From contig NC_053042.1 in NCBI RefSeq assembly GCF_003473485.1, positions 54,275,762-54,339,761 on the forward strand: a stretch of DNA of 64,000 nucleotides, written 5' to 3'. Under the pieces are notes generated by a model. The model was not told the origin of the DNA. It worked only from the letters and a program-made list of their open reading frames with translations, and searched no databases. The translations under genes and the position numbers were made by a program. Numbering within the stretch: position 1 is the stretch's first letter; each line of letters begins with the position of its first letter. Source of the DNA: Medicago truncatula (Eukaryota; Streptophyta; Magnoliopsida; Fabales; Fabaceae). Shown here piece by piece: positions 1-9,837 of this stretch.

Positions 1-536
1 AACACAATCACGAACTACACAACAACATGAACGACACAACAACACAAACGACACAACATCACACGAACAACACAACACAAACAACACCAAACCCAACCAC
101 ACCTCCGACGAGGTACAAGCACCCACGCCACAACCACCGTAAAAGGAATAACAACACCAAAGAATAAATACGAAAGTAAAAAACAAAAAGAAAGAGTTCG
201 GCCACCAAAACAGGGGTGGCGAGAACAAAAAAAACAACCCAAAACTCCGGCGAGCACCCGACAACGGACAGACCCACGAGACATAGCAGAAAGGGACACC
301 CAAGCTCGAAAACAGCCACCCAAACAGCAACAGTGGAGCTGTCCGACGAGAGGCGACGAGATCGGAGCAAAGAGAATCGCAGAAAATAGATGTTGAACTC
401 CGATAGCAGAGTAGAGTACGACGAGAAAGATATAACACCACGCCGTAGGGAGGAGGTAACAATGGTGATGTGAAGAGCGGACACTCGACATACCACCCTC
501 TCTATGCTACATCGCAACAGAAAAATTGGATGGAAA
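1..536. other. AC-rich low-complexity stretch, no gene
   Basis: The first 130 bases are built from irregular repeats of CAACA, ACACAA and ACGACACAA words. The rest is purine-rich on the + strand. Long open frames exist on the minus strand, but their translations are runs of Cys, Val, Leu and Phe expected from compositional bias, with no recognisable domain. I see no gene here. Confidence 0.5.
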
Positions 537-709
537 ATGTTACATAGATACCTTTTAATTGCATACACCCTTGTACACCCCATGTATTAGGAAGAGAGAA
601 GAGAAGAAGAAAGAGAAAGTGTACTTGTGCGGGGTCCATATGGCCACATGTCAGATTTTTGTGTGGGTGTCAAGGGGTGTATTGCCACCTAAGGGTGTTT
701 ATGTATCAT
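537..709. mobile_element. MITE, ATGATACATAGA-end family (copy 1)
   Basis: This 173-bp unit has short inverted ends: ATGTTACATAGATACC on the left and the complement of ATGATACATAAACACC on the right. Its interior has the word TGTGCGGGGTCC and a purine-rich block. A second copy of the same 173-bp length lies in the opposite orientation at 53340-53512, and this pairing is the main evidence for an element. No coding capacity; target duplication unclear. Confidence 0.65.
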
Positions 710-845
710 AACTCAAATTGGATCTGGGGAGAAGAAGATGTGCTTGGGTTTAGAGAGAGGTTAGAGAAAAAAGTCTAGAGAGAGAAACGAGTAAAGTTTT
801 TAAATCATTAATATTCTATACTTTGTTTCAAATCAATACAAACTA

Positions 846-1105
846 CTCCATTCGTTTTAAAATGAGTGTCGCTTTAGCCAATTGTACACAGATTAAGGAA
901 TGGAATAAAGTAGTAAAATGTCATAACAATTTTACTAAAATAACCTTATTTTATAGGAACAAGACAAACTTAAAATTGCATTGAAAATTGTGTGATAGAG
1001 AAAAGTTGGAAGAAAAAAAATTAAAGTTGTATTGGTAATGTAAAACGACATTCATTTTGATTTTTTTTTTTGGCTAAAACGATATTCATTTTGAAACGGA
1101 GGGAG
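846..1105. mobile_element. Stowaway-type MITE (Tc1/mariner)
   Basis: A 260-bp element whose right end reads GAAACGGAGGGAG and whose left end is the diverged complement CTCCATTCGTTTTAAAATG. It is flanked by TA on both sides (844-845 and 1106-1107). The CTCCCTCCGTTTC terminus and TA target duplication are the hallmarks of Stowaway MITEs mobilised by mariner-type transposases. Non-coding. Confidence 0.85.
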
Positions 1106-1170
1106 TATAAACTACGGAGGAACTGCATACTTTTTTCTTTAGTGTTATGACTTCGTAGTATTTGTTTTTA

Positions 1171-1432
1171 GGCTTAATTGCACTTTTGGCCCCTTATCTT
1201 TCCAAAAGTTGCGATTTTGGCCTCATAACTAATTAAAATACAAAACAACCCCCTATGTATTGGATCTTTGGCAGTTTTGGCCCCAATGCCACTTTTGGCC
1301 CCCTATCTTTCCACTTTGGGGGCCAAAACTGCCAAAGATCCAATACATAAGGGGCTGTTTTGTATTTTAATTAATTAGGAGGCTAAAATCACAACTTTAA
1401 AAAAAATAAGGGGTCAAAAGTGCAATTAAGCC
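1171..1432. mobile_element. Mutator-type MITE, GGCTTAATTGCAC family
   Basis: A 262-bp fold-back element. The left end GGCTTAATTGCACTTTTGG recurs as its complement at the right end, and the interior is a further inverted repeat (GCCAAAGATCCAATACATA). It is flanked by TTGTTTTTA (1162-1170) and TTATTTTTA (1433-1441), a 9-bp duplication with one mismatch. A second copy of the family is at 45947-46381. Non-coding. Confidence 0.8.
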
Positions 1433-1442
1433 TTATTTTTAT

Positions 1443-1943
1443 GGGTTAAATATGTTTTTGGTCCCTATAAATATACCAACTTTTCGTTTTAGTCCTTCTA
1501 AAATTTTCCTTCAACTTTTAGTCCCTATAAAATTTTCAATCACTACTTTTGGTCCCTATTTTTAAGTTAATTTTAGTATTTTTTAATGAAATTGTGCAGA
1601 AATGTGTATAATATTGTAAAAATGTTTCCAAAAAAAAAATTAGAATTTTTTAACAAAATATAAACTTAATATGAATTTTTAACCATAAAAAATATAAAAA
1701 TTCATATTGAATTCATGTATTGTTAAAAAATTCTAAATTTTTTTGGGAGAGATTCTTATAATATTATGAATTTTTCTGCAAAATTTTATTCGCAAATATG
1801 AATTCTAAATGTGAGTTTACTTTAAAGGAGGGACAAAAAATGAAGATGAAAAATTTTAGAGGGACTAAAAGTTGAAGGAAAATTTTAAAGGGACTAAAAC
1901 GAAAAGTTGGTATATTTATAGGGACCAAAATCATATTTAACCC
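1443..1943. mobile_element. Mutator-type MITE, GGSTTAAATATG family
   Basis: A 501-bp fold-back element beginning GGGTTAAATATGTTTTTGG and ending with the complement. It is flanked by a perfect 9-bp direct duplication TATTTTTAT (1434-1442 and 1944-1952). Its left target site overlaps the right target site of the MITE ending at 1432, so one element landed on the edge of the other. Relatives: 6875-7128, 46565-46690 (partial) and 47644-48029. Confidence 0.85.
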
Positions 1944-1952
1944 TATTTTTAT

Positions 1953-2842
1953 TAATGTGAACACTAGGCTGAAATATTTCTATATGATGGGTGTGGCCAA
2001 TATCATACACGATCATGAAACAGATCACATTGGTTTTAATGGCAGTTTTATCAAATTGGTCTGTCAGAAAGAAATCATAATCACACTGTCCCTCACTGCC
2101 TTGTGTTTTTCTTGTCATTTGTTTGGTTTTGCATGTTAGCCTCACAAATGTTTTTGTTTCTAAATGCTAGTAGACTCACACGTATACTAAACCAGCGGTC
2201 TGTGCATGCGAGTTTACTGTTACAGCTATTTAGTGATCTGTGCACCCGTGCATGCGAGTTTGTGACACAGCAACGTCTTTCAAAATTGCAGCACAACAGT
2301 GTAGCGGTTAATCTTGATGTATTGTGCGAATTTTTTTTTTTCTGATCCTTTTATAAAAAAAAAATTCAAGTCTGACCCCTTTGAATTTTTTTTACCGAAA
2401 TAACCCATTTTTTTTTTGTCTTTTTCCTCGTTCCCGCCATCTGAAACGGCGGGACTGAGCCGCCAGTACACGTGGCGCATCCTGACTGGCCACTTTTTTT
2501 TTTTTTTTTTTGTCATTACCGTCATTTGAAATGGCGGGACCGGCAGATTTTGACACGTGTCAAAGTCAGCCGTTTTTTTTTGTCCTGTAGTGTATTCAGA
2601 AAATTGAGAAAAAATTTCAATTTTGTTCCCAGAGGGAATCAAACCAAGCACACATGAGACATTGCCAAGCTGCGTTGCCACCAAGCCAGTGAAAATTTGA
2701 TATTAATGTTTGCATCCAATAATATATATACCATTTTTAAAACCAGATTCACACACCATTAGGCATGAACCATCCAATTTTTCATTTTTGTTTTTTTATT
2801 GGATAATTTAGGATCTCCGACGAAATATATTTTGATAAAATA
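1953..2842. other. Intergenic, with T-tracts and GGCGGGAC words
   Basis: No gene seen. 2330-2585 has several T-tracts of 8 to 18 bases and two similar words, GAAACGGCGGGAC (about 2442) and GAAATGGCGGGAC (about 2528), set about 86 bases apart. It also contains CACGTGG and CACGTGT. This looks like a degraded repeat, but I cannot name it. Confidence 0.4.
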
Positions 2843-2975
2843 TCCGACGAATATATATATATTATTACCCGACAAAATATATATTTTTCACCGATAAATT
2901 ATCCGACGAATATATATATATTATTATCCGACAAAATATATATTTTTCACCGATAAATTATCCGACGAAATGATT
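2843..2975. repeat. 59-bp AT-rich tandem repeat
   Basis: The word TCCGACGAATATATATATA occurs at 2843 and 2902, and TCCGACGAAAT at 2961, so the period is 59 bases with two full units and a partial third. Each unit also contains ACAAAATATATATTTTTCACC. A diverged half unit precedes it (TCCGACGAAATATATTTTG at about 2815). Non-coding. Confidence 0.85.
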
Positions 2976-3216
2976 TATATATTATTTCAAGATAAAATTT
3001 AGAATCCAATTAAAATTATAAAATCTCCTATATTTATTTTTTTTATTGGATAATTGAGGTGCCCGTGGCGGGGGGGAATTTTTTTTTTTTTTTTTTTTTT
3101 ATAAAATCGTCTAGTGGCTAAAAAAATTCACCTTAAAATGAATAAGTGAGGCGAATTCACCTTAAAACAATAAAAAAATTTAATGCGAATTTTAATGCAA
3201 ATTCACCTAAAAAATA

Positions 3217-4348
3217 AAGGGAGCTGGCGGCCATGTCACTGCCTCTAAACTCAATCGTCACTCAAGGGTTCCACACACAAAGCCACCATTCACAGTTGGT
3301 CAGTTGAAGAAATCCATTCCACCACATTGCTTTGAACGTTCCATCCTCTTATCATTCTCCTACGTAGTTTTTGACCTTTCAATAGCATATGTTCTCTACA
3401 TTTCGACTACTTATTTCCACTCATTCCCTCACCCTTTTCCCTTCATCCTTTGGCCTGTCTATTGGCTTCTCCAAGGTTGCATTCTCACCGGTGTTTGGGT
3501 GATAGCTCATGAATGTGGTCACCATGCATTTAGTAACTACCAATGGCTTTGATGATCTTGTTGGTTTCATACTACACACTTCACTTTTAGTTCCATATTT
3601 CTCATGGAAAATCAGTCATCGCCGACACCATTCGAACACAGCTTCTCTTGAACGCGACGAAGTTTTTGTTCCAAAACCTAAATCAAATGTTGGATGGTAT
3701 AGTAAATACTTAAACAATCCACTAGGAAGAGCTTTAACTCTTCTTATCACGCTCACATTAGGATGGCCCTTATACTTAGCTTTCAATGTTTTCGGTAGAC
3801 CTTACGATCGATTCGCGAGTCACTATCACCCTTATGCTCCAATATATTCTAAGAGGGAAAGACTTCAAGTTTTTGTTTCTATTGCAGCTGTTTTAGCTGC
3901 TACTTATTTGCTCTACTTTATTGCATCTTTAAAAGGGTTTGTTTGGTTGATATGTGTGTATTTTGTGCCATTGCTTATTGTGAATGGTTTTCTTGTAACA
4001 ATAACTTATTTGCAGCATACACATTTTTCTTTGCCTCATTATGATTCAAAAGAATGGGATTGGTTGAGAGGAGCTTTGGCAACTGTGGATAGAGATTATG
4101 GGATTTTAATCAAAGTGTTTCATCACATCACTGATACTCATGTGGCTCATCATATCTTTTCCACAATGCCACATTACCATGCGATGGAAGCAACCAAAGC
4201 AATGAAGCCTATATTGGGTGAGTATTACCAATTTGACGATACACCATTTTATAAGGCATTGTGGAGAGAAGCAAAAGAGTGTCTCTATGTGGAGCAAGAT
4301 GAAGGAACATCTCAAAAGGGTGTTTATTGGTACAAAAACAAGTTTTGA
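3217..4348 (+). pseudogene. FAD2: FAD2-type oleate Delta-12 desaturase, start lost and frameshifted
   Basis: Intact relatives are ER-membrane oleate desaturases that insert the Delta-12 double bond to make linoleate on phosphatidylcholine. All three histidine boxes are readable: HECGHH (about 3508-3525), HRRHH (about 3616-3630) and HVAHH (about 4138-4152). The tail YKNKF matches the aromatic ER-retrieval signal of the family. Total length is about 376 residues against a usual 380-385, in one exon as expected. Two lesions are visible. The conserved N-terminal GAGG (3220-3231) is preceded by AAG where the family has ATG, and no in-frame ATG lies before the first histidine box. One extra T near 3549 turns the CTT-GAT junction after the first histidine box into a stop. 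Everything else stays in frame, so the gene is a recent pseudogene or has sequencing errors at two sites. The family is certain; the inactive state is likely. Confidence 0.9.
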
Positions 4349-5476
4349 TGAATAAAAAAGCATGCATGGAGGACCATAAAGTGAGAGTTAAAAATCATGT
4401 TTGTATTGTATCACTTAATTAAAAATCTAAATAAATAAGTGGATTTATCCATGTTATGAACAATGTATTACTTAATTACTTAATAGCATATGAATTTTTT
4501 TTGCCTGTAGTCATGGTTAATGTTAAAATAATAGTATTAGTTGTGTGGTAAGAGTCTTGTGGTTATGAGTATTAGTGATAATTTTTATGTGTTAATTGGA
4601 AGTGGTTGGTGAAAACAAGTGGTTGATACCATGACAAATTTAGAGCTTTCCTTTGATTTGGGTTGTAGGATATTTGATGCAACTCCTATGTTTCTCCCAC
4701 TTTCCTTTGTGACTGTCCTTCTTCTTCTTGGATTTTAGTTTGTTTGTCCTTTAAGCTTTTAACTCTTTTCATTCACAAAAATAAAACTTGATATGACTTC
4801 ATAGCAATACTTTGAGGTTTCCATATTTAGGTGTTACTTATAAAAGTGAACATGCATCATGAGGACCAGTGTCAGATCAATAGTTAAATTAGAATATAAG
4901 TTTATATTGTAATTTTTTTCTTGAGCAGCATTTATATTGTTATTTTTTTGAATTTGAGTGTACTTAATTTTTATGATTAACCTAAATTTATAATTTATAT
5001 TTTCTTTAAGTAGATAAGCGAAATGATAATAGTCATTGAAAACTCATGACATAAGTGGAGGAGCTCAAGTTCAAACTCCAGATCACGATGTTCAGTTTAA
5101 AAATTTATATGTTTTTACTAGTTGAGTTAAAATTGTGATTATAACTAATATTCATATTTTGATAATATATATTAATAATTTTGATATTTTTTATTAGTTC
5201 TTCAAAAAAATTAGTCTTACTATGAGGTGCCTCGAGAGTTCTAGTTAAACAAAAGAGAAAATATAATATATTTTTATAAAAAGTATATTATATTGATTTT
5301 TTTCATAAGTTTTATAATGCATTGATAATATTTAAGTGCTACAAATTTTTAATGAAAAAATGCTACAATTTAAAATATTTTTTAACACGTAAAATCAATG
5401 GCTATTAGTTCAAATAACGAGGAATTTTGTATTTCAAGCTCAAATATCGTAAATTAACCACTAAAAAGATACTGTT
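4349..5476. other. Intergenic, nothing recognised
   Basis: AT-rich sequence containing the likely 3' untranslated region of the FAD2-like gene (to about 4500). No open frame with recognisable content and no clear repeat boundaries. A phrase near 5040-5095 resembles a degraded tRNA-like retroposon but is too weak to call. Confidence 0.4.
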
Positions 5477-5566
5477 TTCTTTTTTTTGGTGGCCGGTATT
5501 CGAACCAAAATCTTGCATATTTTATGCATTGTTCATACCAATTGAGCTAAGCTCACGATGACACTT
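5477..5566 (-). mobile_element. Short tRNA-derived SINE
   Basis: Read on the minus strand it has an RNA polymerase III box A (TAGCTCAATTGG) and a box B (GGTTCGAATACC), followed by CGGCCACC and an A-rich tail. It is flanked by direct duplications of about 13 bases: AAAAGATACTGTT at 5464-5476 and AAAAAATACTGTT at 5567-5579. This structure is diagnostic of a tRNA-derived retroposon mobilised by LINE machinery. A second family member is at 61771-61849. Confidence 0.85.
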
Positions 5567-5611
5567 AAAAAATACTGTTAATTGAACTATCAGATCACAT
5601 TAATTTTTTTA

Positions 5612-5827
5612 GGGTTAATAGGTCTTTACCCTTGTAATATAGGTCATTTCCGATTTTTTCTCCTGTAAAATATTTTTGTTTTGATGAAAAAAAAATTGGT
5701 TTTTGTTCGACCTATTAAAGGGGTAAAATCAAAACAAAAATATTTTACGGGGGATGAATCAAAATATAAATTTTACAGAAAAAACCAGAAATAACCTATA
5801 TTACAAGGGGTAAAGACCTATTAACCC
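5612..5827. mobile_element. Mutator-type MITE, GGGTTAATAGG family
   Basis: A 216-bp fold-back element beginning GGGTTAATAGGTCTTTACCC and ending with its complement. It is flanked by a perfect 9-bp duplication ATTTTTTTA (5603-5611 and 5828-5836). The terminal GGGTTAA matches the GG(C/G)TTAA ends of the other MITE families in the window, while the interior differs. Non-coding. Confidence 0.85.
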
Positions 5828-5836
5828 ATTTTTTTA

Positions 5837-6432
5837 TTCAAATAAAATAATCAGATGATATTATAAGGCAAAACAAAATTATAATATCTTAAAATTTGTG
5901 AAACAAAAAAGATCTTAAAATTTATTCCAACAGAATATTTTTGTTTTATTTTTTAAATAAAAGGATACCAAATTTTTCCTTCAAAAAACAAAAAATTTAA
6001 ATCATTTAAAATAGAAGCACGGATTATTTTTGCACAAGTTATTTCACAAACTTACCTTGAAATTTATCATAATCTTGCTAATAATATTAGTAAAATAATC
6101 AAATAGTTTTTTTTTAAGGATAAAATAATCAAATAGTTGAATTCAATTAATTAATTAATTCCCACAATTGCAAAAATCCAAATAAAAAATAATTTTACTG
6201 TAATGAATCAATTGGGTTAGAGAAACGATAATTGAAAAACAATTTTATCGCAATTTTTGTGATAACTTTCATTTTCATAAAAATTCGTCTGTTATTACTT
6301 AGCACTTAAGTGTTAGTTACACAAACTTGTTCTACCAATTAAAAACGCTGTCATTATTAATACTTTCCTTTTCTTTTTCTTCCTTCTTCTATCAAATCGC
6401 AACGAATCATCTTTTGATCTCGCTCTACTACA
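5837..6432. other. Intergenic and VAMP727 promoter/5' leader
   Basis: AT-rich spacer without open frames. From about 6360 it becomes a C/T-rich stretch (CTTTTCTTTTTCTTCC) typical of plant 5' leaders. A leader intron probably runs from the GT at 6434 to the AG at 6628, just before the VAMP727 start codon. Exact transcription start not determined. Confidence 0.45.
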
Positions 6433-6654
6433 GGTTCTTTCTTCTTCTCTTTCTTCAATTTTAATTCAATCTATACTCCAATTTTACCCAGATTTGTAAT
6501 AATTCTTAGGTTTACTTCTGACCTCAATTAGGGTTATTAATTATCACAATTCTTTCTGATTAATTTGGTAGTTACAACTTGATTAGGTTTTTATAGTGAT
6601 TGAATTTGTATCTTGTTGTTTGTTGCAGTGTAGTTTTTGTGAGAATTGTTGGAG

Positions 6655-9600
6655 ATGAGTCAAAGGGGTTTGATATATAGCTTTGTTGCCAAAGGAACTG
6701 TTGTTTTAGCTGAACACACTCAATATACTGGAAATTTCAGTACCATTGCTGTTCAATGCTTGAATAAGCTTCCTTCAAATAGCACCAAATACACTTATTC
6801 TTGTGATGGTCACACCTTCAATTTCCTCTTAGACAATGGATTCGGTATAATCAACTTTTTTTGCTCATTATTTAGGTTTAAATATGATTTTAGTCCCTGC
6901 AATTGTAACGTTTTTTAGTTTTAGTCTAGTATGTTTTTTTGTTTGGATTTAGTCCCTGCAAATATGAAGATTGTTGCTTTTAGTTCTGTCGTCATGGCCC
7001 AATAAGCTGATTTCGAGAATAAAAGCAATAGTTTTTGAATTTGTAATGACGGAATCCAAACAAAAAAACTTTCAAGGACTAAAACCAAAAAATGTTATAA
7101 TTGTAGAGACTAAAATCATATTTAAATCTTGTTTATTATTTACTAGATCTGCTGCTATGGCTGTTACATAACATGTGATGATGTATGATGCAGTTTTCCT
7201 TGTTGTTGCTGATGAATCAATTGGAAGGAGTGTTCCTTTTGTGTTTTTGGAACGGGTGAAGGATGACTTTAACCAGCGTTATGGTGCTAGTATTAAGATT
7301 GCCAGCGACCATCCACTTGCTGATGATGATGAGGACGATGATTTGTTTGAAGATAGATTTAGCATTGCATACAATCTTGATAGAGAATTTGGGTTGGTTT
7401 ATGTTTGATCACTTTTTAAGTTTTTGTTCACTTTTTTGTTGTTTGTTTTACAGTATTTTGATCTCGTTATGCAGGCCGAGTCTTAAGGGGCATATGCAGT
7501 ATTGTTTGACCCATCCTGAAGAAATGAGTAAACTATCAAAGTTGAAGGCTCAAATAACTGAGGTCAAGGGGATAATGATGGATAATATTGAGAAGGTACA
7601 TGATACTAAACCTAATAACACACACATGCATTCTTTCTGTTTCTACTATATGTTTCCAGCTCTAATGCTTGGTCGAAATACTACCTAGTCTATGTCTGGA
7701 TGTACTGTTTTCTTTTTTTGTTTTTTGCCTTTAAATGATATATAAGGGATGAATACATTAGTATTGTAATTCTGTTTTAAACTTGTGTATTTTGATTATG
7801 CTTCCTGGTGGGACGTGTTTAGATGTGTATGGCTTTTCGATAAACAATATATTTTCGATAAACAATGACATCATTTGGTCTATCTAATCAACCCCACCTA
7901 GTTTGGAAAAAACTTTGGTGATTATGATTATGATATTCTTACTTGGGGGGACTCAGGAAGCACTAAAAATATGAGAGCCTGACTAGTATACTTTAGCTTA
8001 AAATCAGGAAGGCACCTATTGTGGCCAAGACGATAGAGTATCATAAGGAGAATATATTAGATAGAAGGTAGTCTGGAAGTTAGAAGTAAGATAGGACAAA
8101 AATTTACAGGATCAAGGGCCAAACCGTAAAAATGATTTAGGTTTCAATGGTCTGTCTTTAAACTACGTTTGTTCATTGCGACACCATTTGATTCATGTCA
8201 CTAACCCTAATGGGAAAAGCTTCTATATTCTCAAAGCGATTTTGTATATTCAACTGACTATAATTTAAAATTATTCATTTCATGAAGTTACGAAAGGAAA
8301 ATGCTAACCTTATATAATTATATTCTTCAGTAATAAGAAATGCATACTATTCTAGTTTTCTTTAGGCCACTCCATTGAACTGCCCGAGTGGGACTAGATG
8401 AAGATTGACAGTTGAGCATTTTCTAAGGCATTGGTTGGGAGTTTGGAGGGGAGTGGAGGGCTGTGGGGGGTGAAAACGTATAGGGAAAAATAGAGAAATC
8501 TTTCACTTTTTTTGGAAGAGTATTTTTTTAGAGAATGATAAATAAATTTTTAATTTTAAGAATATTATAAGTTATAACAACATAGATTGAATTTGAAAAG
8601 TTCATGTTCATGTAAACCCTCCCCCTATACGAGTTCCTTCAAATTAGAAGGATTCTCTATTATGAAGTAAAAGAACCCACCCAAAGCCCTCCCCTCTCAA
8701 AGTCCTCTATTTTTTCCACTTGCTCCTTCCTTTTTCCCAAAGCCGTCCCCTCCATTGCCCTCCAAACCCGCAAACAAAGTCTAAAGAGACGGAACTTTCT
8801 GTTAATTGGAGCCATTTTTTTTGGAAGGTTTTATTGTAATGAAAACTATGCACTGTCTAATAATTCTTCATTACACACATCGTATATTATACTCATCTAG
8901 CTAATAAAAATTGACATGGACGCTCATACAAGTATTAGGATTTGGATCCCCTCATATCACTGGATCAACATGTAGGAGAGAGACAGACACAAACTTTGTT
9001 GTGTAGAAAAGGATCCAGCCATGATGAAGGTCCTCTAGCAGTCTAGCTATGTTTGAAATTGTCTCTATCTTTATAACAGGACCTTCTCTTATATTTAACA
9101 AGATAAAATTTCCAGATCCATGTGCAAATGTCCCTTTCAGGCCATGGCTTTATAAGATTTGCTTGGGTTTGTACTTTGATTTCATAGCTTGTCTTTCAAA
9201 AATTGTACTACAGTAATTTTCCTTTTGATTACTCATAAAATATTAAAGCAAATAAGCATAAGTTGAGTGATTCCGACGGTTAGACCAACAAAGGGTTTAA
9301 CTGTGATAATTTTTCTTGAGTCCTGTTGGATACTTAAATTAGAATATACTATAAATTTATGTCGGGTGATTATTAAGACAATCTTCGTTGTTTTATAATG
9401 AACAAAATCACCTGTATATATGAATTATGTTTCAGTTCTAAACCAGGAATCAGAAGAAACCATTTAAACTTCTCAACTATTTTCAAAAACCATGTTTCTG
9501 AATATAAAGCGCTTTTAAACATCATTTGCACTCATTGTTTTGAAGGTGTTGGATCGTGGGGAGAAGATTGAACTTTTGGTGGATAAAACGGAAAACTTGC

Positions 9601-9837
9601 AGTTCCAGGTATTAACTATTATCCAAATCCAAACATTTCCGAACTCTGAAACAATCTATTGATGTGATTGTATTTATTTGCATTAAAATTTAGGCTGACA
9701 GCTTCCAGAGGCAGGGCAGGCAGCTAAGAAGGAAGATGTGGCTGCAGAATCTCCAGATGAAGCTGATGGTGGGAGGAGGAATCCTTATCTTAGTTATAAT
9801 ATTATGGGTTATTGCTTGTGGGGGTTTCAAATGTTGA
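6655..9837 (+). CDS. VAMP727: VAMP727-type longin R-SNARE
   Basis: Coding exons: 6655-6844, 7194-7392, 7475-7595, 9546-9608 and 9694-9837, all with GT/AG borders. They give 238 residues, against about 240 in Arabidopsis VAMP727. The protein has an N-terminal longin domain (1 to about 130), an R-SNARE motif (about 145-205) with the zero-layer arginine near residue 174 in [11 protein letters not shown], and one C-terminal transmembrane segment (about 216-236) ending GGFKC. The diagnostic feature is an acidic insertion in the longin domain (DDDEDDD, about 107-113), which separates VAMP727 from the other VAMP72 proteins. In Arabidopsis VAMP727 acts on endosomes with SYP22, VTI11 and SYP51 in fusion with the vacuole and in storage-protein transport. 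The start is the ATG giving [10 protein letters not shown], as in the family. Intron 1 carries a MITE, and the 1,950-bp intron 3 carries another. The frame is intact. Confidence 0.95.
6875..7128. mobile_element. MITE in VAMP727 intron 1
   Basis: A roughly 254-bp fold-back with ends GGTTTAAATATGATTTTAGTC and the complement of GATTTAAATATGATTTTAGTC. Both match the GGSTTAAATATG family (1443-1943, 47644-48029). No clean 9-bp target duplication remains, so it is an older or end-damaged copy. It occupies most of the 349-bp intron and begins 30 bases after the splice donor. Confidence 0.7.
8429..8779. mobile_element. G/C-rich-ended MITE in VAMP727 intron 3
   Basis: The left arm GGGAGTTTGGAGGGGAGTGG is matched in inverted form at the right end (CCCTCCATTGCCCTCCAAAC), enclosing an AT-rich core of about 200 bases. 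Flanks TCTAAGG and TCTAAAG suggest a 7-8 bp target duplication with one mismatch, compatible with an hAT-type MITE. Superfamily assignment is uncertain. Confidence 0.65.

Noticed and set aside
15-583. Two long minus-strand open frames of 158 and 174 codons
   Set aside because: They overlap in different frames of an AC-rich low-complexity sequence, are dominated by Cys, Val, Leu and Phe, and have no domain or plausible exon context.
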